From positions 62,001 to 126,000 of the forward strand of contig NZ_JAATEJ010000014.1 of the NCBI RefSeq assembly GCF_012034175.1: DNA of 64,000 nucleotides, in the 5' to 3' direction. The notes beneath the pieces were generated by a model. That model saw nothing but the letters and a program-made list of their open reading frames with translations, did no database searches and was not told where the DNA came from. Positions 43,846 to 52,401 of the stretch are shown piece after piece. A program made the position numbers and the translations under genes. Source of the DNA: Actinacidiphila epipremni. GTDB lineage: Bacteria > Actinomycetota > Actinomycetes > Streptomycetales > Streptomycetaceae. The first letter of the stretch is position 1, and each line of letters starts with the position of its first letter.

Positions 43846-44736
43846 TCAGGTGCGGACGGTCAGGACGTCCGTGAGGTCGATGCGCTCGTAGAACTCGCTC
43901 CGGATGTGGTCGGCGAGGTCGCTGACGCGCTCGGAGCCGTCGTCGGCCGGGTCGACGGTGATACGGAACGGGCGCTGCCCCTTGGGGGTGTCGACGGCCC
44001 GCACGATGGCGCGGGCGACCTCGGCCGGGTCGGCGTCGGGCGGCGAGAGCTCGGCCAGCCGGCCGGCGACCTGGTCCTCCAGGCCCGCGTACTCCGCCTC
44101 GTACGCCCGCGCGGTCTCCTCGTCCTGCGGGCGCATCGCGTGGGCGAAGTGGTTGGTGCCCGAGGTGTAGGAGCCGGGGACGACGATGACCGAGTCGATG
44201 CCGAACCGGGAGAGCTCGACCGCATAGCCCTTGGCCACGTGGTCCTCCGCCGCCTTGGCGCCGAAGTACGGGCCGAGGTAGGGGGGCGTGCCGCCGAAGG
44301 TGCTGGTGGAGCCCACCCAGAGCAGCAGGCCGTCGCGGCGGGCCCGCATCTGCGGCAGGACGGCCCGGTTGAGGCGCTGCGTGGACAGGACGTTGGTGTC
44401 GTAGAGCTGGGCGAGCTGCTCGGGGGTGAACGCCTCCGTGGGGCCGGTCGACATATGGCCGGCGTTGTGCACCACTACGTCGATCGGGCCGGCCTCGGCG
44501 GTGACCTCGCGGACGCCGCGCTCGACGGACTCCTCGTCGGAGACGTCGAGCTCGACGGTGTGCAGCCGCACATCGTGCTCGCCGGCGTACGTACGGGCGT
44601 CGGCGACCGCCTGCGCGTTGTGGCCCCCGGTGTCCCGCATCCCGGCGTAGACCGTGTGGCCGGCGTCGGCCAGCGCGCGGGCGGTCATGGCGCCGAAGCC
44701 GCTGGACGCTCCGCTGATGAGGATGGTCTTGGGCAT
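43846..44736 (-). CDS. Short-chain dehydrogenase/reductase (SDR)
   Basis: 296-aa classical SDR. Cofactor loop SGASSGFG at residues 8-15, NAG in VVVHNAGHMS, catalytic Ser in LLLWVGSTS, and Tyr/Lys as YFGAK (YxxxK). The 296-residue length and C-terminal extension are typical of the retinol-dehydrogenase-like or YR-type group. ATG 44736 has AGGAGG 6 bases upstream. It is divergent from the XRE regulator, 164 bases apart, so that regulator may control it. Confidence 0.94.
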   Translation of the reverse strand: MPKTILISGASSGFGAMTARALADAGHTVYAGMRDTGGHNAQAVADARTYAGEHDVRLHTVELDVSDEESVERGVREVTAEAGPIDVVVHNAGHMSTGPTEAFTPEQLAQLYDTNVLSTQRLNRAVLPQMRARRDGLLLWVGSTSTFGGTPPYLGPYFGAKAAEDHVAKGYAVELSRFGIDSVIVVPGSYTSGTNHFAHAMRPQDEETARAYEAEYAGLEDQVAGRLAELSPPDADPAEVARAIVRAVDTPKGQRPFRITVDPADDGSERVSDLADHIRSEFYERIDLTDVLTVRT

Positions 44737-44900
44737 GGGTTTCCTCCTGACGGTGCTGCCGCGGTGCGAGCCCGGTCACCTATCAGTGTGAATCCGGCAT
44801 ATCGGGCACGCAAGGTCCGCCGGCGGCGGCCGGGCCGGCCGGTGAGGGTATCCCGGTCCGGGGCAGGCGGCGCGCGGGGGCGGTGGGCCACGATGGGCCG

Positions 44901-45827
44901 GTGACCCTACATGGAGCGAACGACCTCGGCGGCTTCCTGCGCAGCAGGCGCGAGCGGCTGACGCCGGCCGCCGCGGGCATCGGGGCGGGCTCCACCGCCC
45001 GGCGGGTGCCCGGGCTGCGGCGCGAGGAGCTGGCGGAGCTCGCCGGCGTCAGCACCGGCTACCTCACCCGGCTCGAACAGGGCGCGAGCGCCACCGCCTC
45101 CCCCGCCGTCATCGACGCCCTCGCGGCGGCGCTGCGGCTGGACCCGGCCGAGCACGAGCACCTGCGCACCCTCGCCGCCCCGCGCCGCCCGGTCCGGCCG
45201 CGCGCCCGCCGCACCCGGCTGCGGCCGGCCGTCCGCGACCTGCTGGCGGCGCTGCCCGCGACGCCCGCGGTCGTCATCGACCACCGCACCGACGTGCTGG
45301 GCTGGAACCCGCTCGGCCACGCCCTGCTCGCCGGCCACGTCCCCGCCGACGCGCCCGACGCGCGGCACCGGCCCAACCTCGCGCGCATGCTCTTCCTCGA
45401 CCCGCACCACCGCGCCCTCTACCGCGACTGGCCCGCCAAGGCCCTGGTCACCGTCTCGGCCCTGCACCAGGCCGCCGCCCGCCACCCGGGGGACGCCGAC
45501 CTCGCCCGGCTGGTCGGCGAACTCACCGTCGAGAGCCCCGACTTCGCCCGGATGTGGGCCCGCCGCCCGGTGCGCACCTGCGCCTACGCCGTACGCGAGC
45601 TGGACCATCCGCAGGTCGGGCGGATGAGCCTGGCCAACGAGACGCTGACGCTGCCGGACGACGACCAGCAGCTCGGCCTCTACCACGCCCGCGCCGGCAG
45701 CCCGGACGCCGACGCGCTGGCGCTGCTCGCCCGCAGCACCGCCCCCGTCCCCTCGCGGCGGAAACCGGTAGAGATCTCGACACAGACGTCGGCACAGACG
45801 TCGGCACGGAAGGAGCACACCGTATGA
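44901..45827 (+). CDS. XRE-family regulator with MmyB-like ligand-binding domain
   Basis: 308-aa regulator. Residues about 7-75 form the helix-turn-helix (LGGFLRSRRERLTP, then ELAELAGVSTGYLTRLEQG). The rest is the PAS-like MmyB domain (VVIDHRTDVLGWNPLGHALL, then YHARAGSPDADALALL) found in many actinomycete regulators next to SDR genes. The start is GTG 44901; GTG 44883 is the alternative. Its stop overlaps the start of the next SDR gene (ATGA). The C-terminus is encoded by a short tandem repeat of CACAGACGTCGG at about 45780-45805. Confidence 0.9.
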   Translation: MTLHGANDLGGFLRSRRERLTPAAAGIGAGSTARRVPGLRREELAELAGVSTGYLTRLEQGASATASPAVIDALAAALRLDPAEHEHLRTLAAPRRPVRPRARRTRLRPAVRDLLAALPATPAVVIDHRTDVLGWNPLGHALLAGHVPADAPDARHRPNLARMLFLDPHHRALYRDWPAKALVTVSALHQAAARHPGDADLARLVGELTVESPDFARMWARRPVRTCAYAVRELDHPQVGRMSLANETLTLPDDDQQLGLYHARAGSPDADALALLARSTAPVPSRRKPVEISTQTSAQTSARKEHTV

Positions 45828-46429
45828 GGCTCGTCGTCGTGGGCGGCGCCGGCACCATCGGCCGCCGGCTGGTCCCGGAGCTGCGCTCGCGCGGCCACGA
45901 GGTCGTCGTGGCCGGCCGCACCTCGGGGACCGTGCACGTCGACCTGACGTCGCACGCGAGCATCGAGGCGATGTACGGGCAGGTCGGGGCGGTGGACGCG
46001 GTGGTCAGCATCGCCGCGCACGGCGCGCTCGACGACTTCGGCACGCTGACGGCCGAGGCGCTGCACGCCAACATGCGCGCGAAGTTCTACGGCCAGGCCG
46101 ATCTCGTGCTGACCGGCCAGCACGTGTGCGCCGACGGCGCGTCCTTCACCCTGACCTCCGGCATCTTCGCCGACCAGGCGTGGCCGCATGTCACCGGCGG
46201 TGGCGTCATCAGCGGCGCCCTGCACAGCTTCGTCCTGTCCGCCGCGCTCGAACTGCCCCGCGGCATGCGGATCAACGCGGTGAGCCCGACGATGATCGCG
46301 GACTCCGCCGAGGCGTTCTCGGCGCACTTCCCCGGTATGCGCCCGGTCGCGATGGCCGAGCTCGTCGCCCACTACGTGCGCTGCGTCGAGGGCGACGCGA
46401 ACGGCACGGTCGTCCGCGTGTACGGCTGA
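45824..46429 (+). CDS. Short SDR-family protein lacking YxxxK
   Basis: 201-aa Rossmann-fold protein of the short SDR group (VVGGAGTIGRRLVPEL cofactor loop; ELPRGMRINAVSPT near the C-terminus). At the usual catalytic Tyr/Lys place it reads GGGVISGALHSF, with neither residue; the small SDR family it resembles generally lacks them, so this is not damage. The ATG overlaps the XRE stop by 4 bases, so regulator and enzyme are co-translated. Substrate and even catalytic role are unknown. Confidence 0.9.
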   Translation: MRLVVVGGAGTIGRRLVPELRSRGHEVVVAGRTSGTVHVDLTSHASIEAMYGQVGAVDAVVSIAAHGALDDFGTLTAEALHANMRAKFYGQADLVLTGQHVCADGASFTLTSGIFADQAWPHVTGGGVISGALHSFVLSAALELPRGMRINAVSPTMIADSAEAFSAHFPGMRPVAMAELVAHYVRCVEGDANGTVVRVYG

Positions 46430-46441
46430 GGGGCCGCGCGG

Positions 46442-46834
46442 TCAGGCCCCGGGGCGGCGGCCGATGCGCATGCCCGGGCGGCGCCGGTGGACGGTCACGT
46501 AGCTCAGGCCCTGCTCGCCGGCGGCGATGCCGCGGGTCGCGCCGTGCGGCAGCCAGACGAGCGCGCCCGGCGTGAGGGGCGTGCCCGGCTGCCGCGGGTC
46601 CGCGTCCAGCTCTCCGGTGCCGGCGACCACGAGGACCAGCACGTCGAGGTCGGGCTCGGCGTGGGCGGGGACGCGGGCGCCGGGCGCCAGCCGGACGAGG
46701 TTGGCGTCGAGCTGCCGGCCGGCCTCTGCGAGCTTCCACAGGATGCCGGCCGCGCCGTCCGCCGCGCCCGCGGCTGCCGCCTCCTGGACGTCGCACAGCA
46801 CCCGGGCCCGTACGGGCTCCTCGGCTGGTGTCAT
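46442..46834 (-). CDS. Cupin-domain protein
   Basis: 130-aa single-domain cupin. Motif 1 is partly kept (PGARVPAHAEPDLDVLVLVVAGTGELD) and motif 2 reads PGALVWLPHGATRGI, so of the usual metal ligands the PAHAEPD His/Glu and the LPHGA His remain. GAGGAG precedes ATG 46834. It is divergent from the Cys-containing HTH regulator, with a dyad between the two, and may be its target. Function is unknown; ChrR-like anti-sigma cupins and small-molecule sensors look similar. Confidence 0.85.
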   Translation of the reverse strand: MTPAEEPVRARVLCDVQEAAAAGAADGAAGILWKLAEAGRQLDANLVRLAPGARVPAHAEPDLDVLVLVVAGTGELDADPRQPGTPLTPGALVWLPHGATRGIAAGEQGLSYVTVHRRRPGMRIGRRPGA

Positions 46835-46870
46835 CGGCTGCTCCTCACTCGGACCCGGTGCTTCCGGCGT

Positions 46871-46901
46871 GAATTATTCCAGGTAGCATTCGGAAAAATT
46901 C
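46871..46901. promoter_or_regulatory. Inverted repeat in the cupin / HTH-regulator promoter region
   Basis: GAATTATTCC at 46871-46880 and GGAAAAATTC at 46892-46901 are inverted repeats with one mismatch, 11 bases apart, and are far richer in A/T than the surroundings. They lie 37 bases from both divergent starts, the expected place for an operator controlling both genes. Binding by the downstream HTH regulator is inferred. Confidence 0.6.
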
Positions 46902-46937
46902 CCGCCGGGGGTTGCGTCGCGAGCGGAGGAGGCCCGG

Positions 46938-47639
46938 ATGAGCGAGCAGGCCACGCCTCGGCGGCGGGCCGTCGCCGAGGCGGTACGGGCGGCGGGGCGG
47001 CCGGTGGACGTCACGGAGCTCGCCCGGCGGCTCGGCGTCCACGCCAACACCGTCCGCTTCCACCTCGACGCGCTGCTCGCCGAGGGCGCCGTCACCCGCC
47101 GCACCGAGCCCCCGTCCGGCCGCGGCCGGCCCCGTACCGTCTACGCGCACGTCCCCGGCATGGACCGCAGCGGCCCGCGGGGCTATCTGCTGCTGGCCCG
47201 CCTGCTGGTCGCCCACCTGACGGCGCAGCCCCGCACCGCCGCGGAAGCGGCCGGCCACGCCTGGGGCGCACAACTGGCCGCGCCGCCCGCCGTTCCGTCC
47301 GGCGGGCCGCCCGCTGAGCCGCCCGGCGGGCCGTCCGAGTCGCCCGCCGGCCCCGGCGAGGCCGCCCGGCGGCTCGCGGACGTGCTCGCCGGGATCGGCT
47401 TCGCGCCGGACGTCGAGTCGGCGCGGCGCATCCGGCTGCGGCACTGCCCCTTCCTCGAACTCGCCGAGGAGAACGGCCGGGTGGTGTGCTCCGTGCACCT
47501 CGGGCTGATGCGCGGCGCGCTCGCCGCGATGGGGGCGCCGGTGACGGCCGCACGGCTGGAGCCGTTCGCCACCGCCGACTCGTGCCTGGCCCACCTCGCC
47601 CCCGCCGGGGCACCCGCAGAAGGAGCTGACCCCCGATGA
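46938..47639 (+). CDS. ArsR-like HTH regulator with C-terminal Cys motif
   Basis: 233-aa regulator. Residues 8-65 are a winged helix (DVTELARRLGVHANTVRFHLDAL), then a variable Pro/Gly-rich stretch (about 110-140), then RHCPFLELAEENGRVVCSVHLGLMRGAL and DSCLAHL. The three Cys and a His in this order are those of the SufR-like COG2345 regulators, which bind an Fe-S cluster or metal. ATG 46938 follows GGAGGAGG. Its stop overlaps the downstream membrane-protein start (ATGA). It probably represses its own operon and the divergent cupin through the dyad upstream. The nature of the bound cofactor is inferred, not shown. Confidence 0.88.
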   Translation: MSEQATPRRRAVAEAVRAAGRPVDVTELARRLGVHANTVRFHLDALLAEGAVTRRTEPPSGRGRPRTVYAHVPGMDRSGPRGYLLLARLLVAHLTAQPRTAAEAAGHAWGAQLAAPPAVPSGGPPAEPPGGPSESPAGPGEAARRLADVLAGIGFAPDVESARRIRLRHCPFLELAEENGRVVCSVHLGLMRGALAAMGAPVTAARLEPFATADSCLAHLAPAGAPAEGADPR

Positions 47640-48064
47640 CCTCCGGTTCCGCCGCCACGGCAAGCGCGCTCACCTTCGTCTGGCTCGGGATGGTGCTGGC
47701 CATCTCGTTCCTGGAGGCGCCACTGAAATTCCGCGCGCCGGGGGTGACGATCCCGATCGGGCTGGGCATAGGGCGGCTGGTCTTCCGGGCGCTCAACACC
47801 GTCGAGGCTGTGCTGGCCGCCGCGCTGCTCGCGGCGGTGCTGGCCGGCGGCGCGCCCGCGTCGGTGACCGGCCCCGCGGTCGGCGTCGCGGTGCTGCTCG
47901 CCGCGCAGGTGGGGGTGGTACGCCGCAGGCTCGGCCAGCGCTCGGACCGGGTGCTGGCGGGCGAGGAGCTGCCGCGCTCGCGCGGCCATCTGGCCTACGT
48001 GGCCTGCGAGGTGGTGAAGGTCGCGCTGCTGGTCGCCGTGGGCGTGGCCGCCGCGGCGGCATGA
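47636..48064 (+). CDS. Small integral membrane protein, four helices
   Basis: 142-aa protein with four predicted transmembrane segments (about 12-28, 50-68, 75-92 and 118-138) and the family-like motif FVWLGMVLAISFLEAPLKF with a Glu inside the first helix, then GLGIGRLVFRALN. It is co-translated with the Cys-motif regulator, so its expression should follow the same redox or metal signal. I do not recognise a characterised function. Confidence 0.82.
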   Translation: MTSGSAATASALTFVWLGMVLAISFLEAPLKFRAPGVTIPIGLGIGRLVFRALNTVEAVLAAALLAAVLAGGAPASVTGPAVGVAVLLAAQVGVVRRRLGQRSDRVLAGEELPRSRGHLAYVACEVVKVALLVAVGVAAAAA

Positions 48065-48096
48065 GCCGGCGCGCTCCCCGGCGGGGGCTCGCACCG

Positions 48097-48115
48097 GGGG
48101 CCCGCGCCGGGCCCC
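48097..48115. terminator. Hairpin between convergent genes
   Basis: 8-bp stem GGGGCCCG / CGGGCCCC with a 3-base loop, between the membrane-protein (+) and globin (-) stops. Confidence 0.55.
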
Positions 48116-48145
48116 TCGCGCCGAGGCCCCGGCCCGTACCGGCTC

Positions 48146-48538
48146 TCAGGCGGTGACGATGTCCGCCTTGAGCGGCAGCAGCTCGGCCGCGATCGCGCCG
48201 ATCGTCGGCTCGTCCACCCCCGCCTCGCCGAGCGCCGCGGCGAGGTGCCCGACGACGAGGTCAAAGGCCGCGCCGGTGATGCCGAGGCCGCTGTGGGCGC
48301 GCTGCATGGTCCGCCCCGGGTACGGAGCGGTCGCGCCGAGCGCCTGCCCGACGAACAGCCGCTGGTGGCGCTTGAGGCGGTCGATGTCGCGGCCCTCGAA
48401 GTAGCCGGCGAGCCCGGGGTCGGCGAGCACCTTGGCGTAGAAGAGCTCCACCACGGCGGCGACGGCCGGCTCGCCGCCGATGGCCTCGAAAACGGTGGCC
48501 GGCTGCTGCCCGTCCGCCACGGGGGTGATGTCTGTCAT
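48146..48538 (-). CDS. Truncated hemoglobin (group I-like)
   Basis: 130-aa heme protein of the 2/2 globin fold. It has the N-terminal Gly motif (FEAIGGEPAVAAVVELFY), with Tyr34 at B10, and proximal His82 in MQRAHSGLGI. These globins bind oxygen and detoxify nitric oxide or peroxide. The start ATG 48538 has only a weak ribosome site. It is monocistronic. Confidence 0.93.
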   Translation of the reverse strand: MTDITPVADGQQPATVFEAIGGEPAVAAVVELFYAKVLADPGLAGYFEGRDIDRLKRHQRLFVGQALGATAPYPGRTMQRAHSGLGITGAAFDLVVGHLAAALGEAGVDEPTIGAIAAELLPLKADIVTA

Positions 48539-48649
48539 ACGCCCACCGTACGCGCGCCGTTTGCGCCGCCGTGACGGTCGGGGCAGGCCCCGGTGAACTC
48601 CTGCTGACGGCCGGTCAGCCGCGCCGGTGAGGCCGCCGAAACCCGCCGT

Positions 48650-49528
48650 TCACGGCGGCCCTTCGCGCACCGGCAGACCTGCGGCGACGGCTCCGGCACG
48701 CAGCACCTCGCCGATCATCGCGGGCGTCACCGTCCGGGTGGAGACGTTGCGCCGGCTGGGGTGGTAGCTGCCGAGCAGCAGCAGCTCACCCGTGCCGTCG
48801 GCGGAGCGCAGCGGCACCCGGGCGCCGTGGCCGAAGACGGGGCGCGGCCGGGGCAGCGCCCAGCCCGCGGCGGCGAGCACCGGCAGCAGCGCCTGCCAGC
48901 CGAAGCCGCCGAGCACCACGACGGCACGCAGGGTGGGGCGCAGCAGGTCCATCTCGTGGGCGAGCCAGGGGCGGCAGGTGTCGCGCTCGGCGGTGGTGGG
49001 CTTGTTGTCGGGCGGCGCGCAGTGCACGGGCGAGGTGATGCGGACGCCGCGCAGGGCGAGCCCGTCGCCGCGGGCGACGGCGGTGGGCTGCGAGGCGAGG
49101 CCGAGGGCGTACAGCTCGGCGTAGATCAGGTCGCCCGAAGGGTCGCCGGTGAACATCCGCCCGGTGCGGTTGCCGCCGTGCGCGGCGGGCGCGAGCGCGA
49201 CGACCGCGAGCGCGGCGTCCGGCGGCCCGTACCCGGGCACGGGCCTGGCCCAGTACGTCCAGTCGAGGTACGCCCGCCGCTTGACCCGCCCGGCCTCCTC
49301 CCGCCACCTGACCAGCCGCGGACACGCCCGGCACCCGACAAGAGCCGCGTCCAGCGCGTCGACGCTCCCCGCACCCGCCGCCGCGGCCTGCGGATACCGA
49401 GGATCACCGACCGTCACCCCAGCCCCGCGCCCGCGCGCCCCCGCCGCCCCACCGCCGCGCGACCGCCCGCCCGAGCCGCCGGAGCCGCCGGAGCCGCCCG
49501 AGGCGCCCGTACCGCCGTCGCGTTCCAT
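48650..49528 (-). CDS. Uracil-DNA glycosylase, type 5 (UdgB-like)
   Basis: 292-aa Fe-S uracil/hypoxanthine DNA glycosylase for base-excision repair. Cluster ligands appear as GCRACPRL and PVHCAPPDNK..DTC. The catalytic region reads YGPPDAALAVVALAPAAHGGNRTGRMFTGDPSGD in parts, and the C-terminal GSYHPSRRNV carries the intercalating His loop. The first 45 residues are Gly/Ser/Arg-rich and probably disordered. I take ATG 49528; a longer frame upstream overlaps the divergent DUF488 promoter. Confidence 0.92.
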   Translation of the reverse strand: MERDGGTGASGGSGGSGGSGGRSRGGGAAGARGRGAGVTVGDPRYPQAAAAGAGSVDALDAALVGCRACPRLVRWREEAGRVKRRAYLDWTYWARPVPGYGPPDAALAVVALAPAAHGGNRTGRMFTGDPSGDLIYAELYALGLASQPTAVARGDGLALRGVRITSPVHCAPPDNKPTTAERDTCRPWLAHEMDLLRPTLRAVVVLGGFGWQALLPVLAAAGWALPRPRPVFGHGARVPLRSADGTGELLLLGSYHPSRRNVSTRTVTPAMIGEVLRAGAVAAGLPVREGPP

Positions 49529-49652
49529 GAGCTGGTCCGTCCTCCCGTTACCGGCGGCGGCCCGCGCCGGTAAAATCGATAACGCGCGGCTGCGACCGCG
49601 CCAACGGCCCCCCGCAGGGGTTCGCGCTGGTGAGAGGCGAAAGGTGCCGCCC

Positions 49653-50015
49653 ATGACCGAGCCGATCGGCTTCCGCCGAGTCTACGAGCAGACCGCTCCC
49701 GGGGACGGCCGCCGCGTACTGGTCGACCGGGTGTGGCCGCGCGGTATGCGCAAGGACGACGCGCCCTTCGACGAGTGGGCGCGGGACGTCGCCCCGACGA
49801 CCGAGCTGCGCCGCTGGTACGGGCACGAGCCGGAGCGCTTTCCCGAGTTCCGCCGCCGCTATCGGGCCGAGCTGCGCGACGAGGACCACCGCGCCGCGGT
49901 GCAGCGGCTGCGCGACCTCGCCGGGCACGAGAAGCTGACGCTGCTGACGGCGACCAAGGACGCCGAGCACAGCCAGGCCGCCGTGCTCGCGGAGTGGCTG
50001 GCCGGCACGCACTGA
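49653..50015 (+). CDS. DUF488-family protein
   Basis: 120-aa protein with the DUF488 pattern: RVLVDRVWPRGMRKDDAPFDEWARDVAP split around residues 23-50, then WYGHEPERFPEFRRRY and the C-terminal LTLLTATKDAEHSQAAVLAEWL. ATG 49653 follows GAAAGGTG. The A/T-rich stretch at about 49573-49582 upstream is the probable promoter. Function of the family is not established. Confidence 0.9.
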   Translation: MTEPIGFRRVYEQTAPGDGRRVLVDRVWPRGMRKDDAPFDEWARDVAPTTELRRWYGHEPERFPEFRRRYRAELRDEDHRAAVQRLRDLAGHEKLTLLTATKDAEHSQAAVLAEWLAGTH

Positions 50016-50025
50016 CCCGGCAGGG

Positions 50026-50460
50026 CTACCAGGCGTAGATACGGGCCATGATCTCGTCGCGTGCGGAGCCCTCCGGCCCCGGATGGGTGATGACGACGGG
50101 CAGCCCGTCGGGGTCGCGGCCCTCGACCATCGTCACGCCGTCCGTCTCGCGCGACGACAGATGCGCCGCGCGCTCCTTGAGCAGCCGCTCGCAGCGTTCG
50201 AGGTCGGCGCGGCCGTCCGCGGTCCAGATCACGTACTGGACGCCGATCGCGCCGAGCGGGTGCTCGCTGCCCGAGCCCATCACCCGCAGGTACAGCTGCG
50301 CCCCGCCCGCGCCGACGAGCAGCGCGGCGCTGGTGGTGCGGACCGTCTCGGTCATGAGCAGCAGGTCCCGGTAGAAGCCCGCCGACAGGTCCAGGTCGCG
50401 GACGAACAGCACCACTGAGGCGAGCCGGGGGCCGTGGTCGGCCGACGCATCCGATGCCAT
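50026..50460 (-). CDS. VOC-family (glyoxalase/bleomycin-resistance fold) protein
   Basis: 144-aa beta-alpha-beta-beta-beta protein: RLASVVLFVRDLDLSAGFYRDLL opening, then ALLVGAGGAQLYLRVMG, YVIWTADGRADLERC and the C-terminal GRDPDGLPVVITHP. It could bind a metal and act as a small-molecule lyase, dioxygenase or resistance protein. ATG 50460 has AAGGGG upstream; a longer frame further up is not protein-like. It converges on DUF488 with 10 bases between stops. Confidence 0.88.
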   Translation of the reverse strand: MASDASADHGPRLASVVLFVRDLDLSAGFYRDLLLMTETVRTTSAALLVGAGGAQLYLRVMGSGSEHPLGAIGVQYVIWTADGRADLERCERLLKERAAHLSSRETDGVTMVEGRDPDGLPVVITHPGPEGSARDEIMARIYAW

Positions 50461-50616
50461 GCAGACCCCTTCGTGCCCGTTACGCCGGTGAACGCTCGCC
50501 TTCACGCTACAGGCGACCGGTGGCACCCGCTCACGATGGCGCCCCCGCTGCCGCGGGCGCACGCGCGCGCTAGGGTCGAGGGAGCCGGTGCCGTCGGCCC
50601 GATGGGGAGCGCCCGC

Positions 50617-51222
50617 ATGACCACACCGCAGGACGTGCTGATCACCACGCTGGACGTGCCCTCCGGGCGGCCGGTGGAGGCCGGCGACCTCTCGCTCGCG
50701 CTCGCCGGCGCCGAACTGGTGGACCTGATCGCGGACGGCACGGTGACGCTGGACGGCGAGCTGATCGTGCCGGGCGTCGCGGCGGCGCCCGCCGACCGGT
50801 TGCTGGCCGGCGCGGCGTCCGCGCTGGTGCGGCGGCTTCCGTACGAGACCGTCGAGGACTGGCTGTGGCGCCGCGGCGAGGGCCTGTCGGCGGTCTACCT
50901 CGCGGCGATGGAGGAGGACGGGCTGGTCACCCGCAGGCACCGGCGGATCGGCGGCCCCGGCCCCGCGACCGCCGCGGACACCCCCGTACGCCGTGCCGCG
51001 GCCGACCGCTGGCGTTCGGGCGACCCCGTGCTGACCGTGCTGGCCGGCGCCCTGGGCATCGAGCCGGGCCCGGCCGCCGAGCCGCCGGAGATCGCCGACG
51101 AGGCGGTGGAGACGGTGCTGGTGGCGGTCGGCGACGCGGTGGTGGAGCTGGACGGCGTACGGCAGCGGCGCACGATCGAGCAGGCCGCCTTCGACAACAT
51201 CTGGCGCGGCCCGGGCGGCTGA
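50617..51222 (+). CDS. GPP34 (Golgi phosphoprotein 3-like) family protein
   Basis: 201-aa GPP34-domain protein. Hallmarks are EAGDLSLALAGAELVDLIADGTVTLD at the N-terminus, YETVEDWLWRRGEGL, and VLVAVGDAVVELDGVRQRRTIEQAAFDNIWRG at the end. Eukaryotic relatives bind phosphoinositides. Actinomycetes have many copies whose role is unknown, perhaps membrane association. ATG 50617 follows GGGGAG. Confidence 0.9.
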   Translation: MTTPQDVLITTLDVPSGRPVEAGDLSLALAGAELVDLIADGTVTLDGELIVPGVAAAPADRLLAGAASALVRRLPYETVEDWLWRRGEGLSAVYLAAMEEDGLVTRRHRRIGGPGPATAADTPVRRAAADRWRSGDPVLTVLAGALGIEPGPAAEPPEIADEAVETVLVAVGDAVVELDGVRQRRTIEQAAFDNIWRGPGG

Positions 51223-51280
51223 GCCCCGCCGCCCCCGTCAGGCCCGCACCGCCCCCCCGTAGAGCCCGCCGAGCCCGCCG

Positions 51281-51805
51281 TCAGGCCCCCTCGGCCCCCT
51301 CGGCCTCGGCCAGCGCCGCGGTCAGCACGGCGTACGTACCGGCGTCGAAGGCTACCAGCGTGATGTGCTCGACGGCCGTGGGGCAGCCGCGCAGCGTCGT
51401 CACCGCGATCCGGGCCGCCTGCTCGGCGGGGAAGCCGTAGACGCCGGTGGCGATGGCCGGGAAGGCGACGGTGCGGGCGCCCACCGTGTCGGCCGCGGCG
51501 AGGCTCTCGCGGTAGCAGGAGGCCAGCGTCGCGGGCTCGCCGCGGGTGCCGTCCTCCCAGACCGGGCCGACGGTGTGGATGACGTGCCGCACCGGCGGGT
51601 CGAGCGCGAAGGCCGGGGTGACCCGCGCCTCCCCCGCCGGGCACGGCGCCTGTGCGCCGCCCGCTTCGGCGAGCTGCGGCCCGGCGGCGCGGTGGATCGC
51701 GCCGTCCACTCCGCCGCCGCCGCGCAGCCACTGGTTCGCCGCGTTGACGATCGCGTCCACCGTGAGCCGTGTGATGTCGCCCTGGACGACCTCGATCTCG
51801 ACCAT
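51281..51805 (-). CDS. Macro-domain protein (probable ADP-ribose hydrolase)
   Basis: 174-aa macro domain: VVQGDITRLTVDAIVNAAN at the N-terminus with the catalytic Asn in VNAANQWLRGGGGVDGAIH, HTVGPVW, and the phosphate loop AIATGVYGFP. Such proteins remove ADP-ribose from proteins or O-acetyl-ADP-ribose. ATG 51805 (MVEIEVVQG) is chosen over a start 27 bases up. It converges with the GPP34 gene. Confidence 0.93.
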   Translation of the reverse strand: MVEIEVVQGDITRLTVDAIVNAANQWLRGGGGVDGAIHRAAGPQLAEAGGAQAPCPAGEARVTPAFALDPPVRHVIHTVGPVWEDGTRGEPATLASCYRESLAAADTVGARTVAFPAIATGVYGFPAEQAARIAVTTLRGCPTAVEHITLVAFDAGTYAVLTAALAEAEGAEGA

Positions 51806-51869
51806 GCCCCGATGGTGCCGCCACCGGGGCATGTGCCTCCCGCGATTTCTGCTGGCTTCCGGGCCGGGC

Positions 51870-52304
51870 TCAGTCCTCGGCGCGCACCAGCAGCACCGAG
51901 ACCGGGGCGGTCTTGGCGACGCCGCGGCTCACGCTGTTGTGCAGCAGCGCCGATATGCCGCTGTAGTGGCCGGGGCCGACCGCGATGAGGTCGCTGCCGA
52001 GGTCGGCCGCCCGCTCGACCAGGATCGCGGCGAGGTCCTCGCGCAGGCCCTCGTCCACCTCGCCCTCCGCGGTGACGCCGTCCGCCCGCAGCCGGGCGAG
52101 CGCGTCCTCGACGACCTGGCGGCCCTCGGCGGGCTCCTCGGCGGTGTAGACGCCGCCGGAGATCCCGTCGGTGATGACGCGCGAGGGCCGTACGTGGATG
52201 ACGTGCACGCTCGCGCCGGTGAGCTTGGCCAGCGACGCCACGGTGCCGAGCACCCCATCACCGTGCGGGGTGCCGTCGACGGCGGCGAGGATTTTCTTGT
52301 ACAT
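51870..52304 (-). CDS. Universal stress protein (UspA family)
   Basis: 144-aa single-domain Usp. The ATP-binding pattern is complete: ILAAVDGTPHGDGVL at the N-terminus and GPGHYSGISALLHNSVSRGV at the C-terminus. AAGGAAG precedes ATG 52304. It could share transcription with the small membrane-protein gene upstream, but a hairpin stands between them. Confidence 0.93.
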   Translation of the reverse strand: MYKKILAAVDGTPHGDGVLGTVASLAKLTGASVHVIHVRPSRVITDGISGGVYTAEEPAEGRQVVEDALARLRADGVTAEGEVDEGLREDLAAILVERAADLGSDLIAVGPGHYSGISALLHNSVSRGVAKTAPVSVLLVRAED

Positions 52305-52401
52305 CGATCAACTTCCTTGTCGGTAGGGGGCCCCGGGGTCGCGGCCCGCCGTCAAGATCAGCCTCCGTCCGCGGCGCCGCATTCCCGCTCCGGACGTGAC
52401 G

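Noticed and set aside
45824..46429. Pseudogene call for the SDR without YxxxK
   Set aside because: The frame is intact and co-translated, and the small SDR family it resembles normally lacks the pair.
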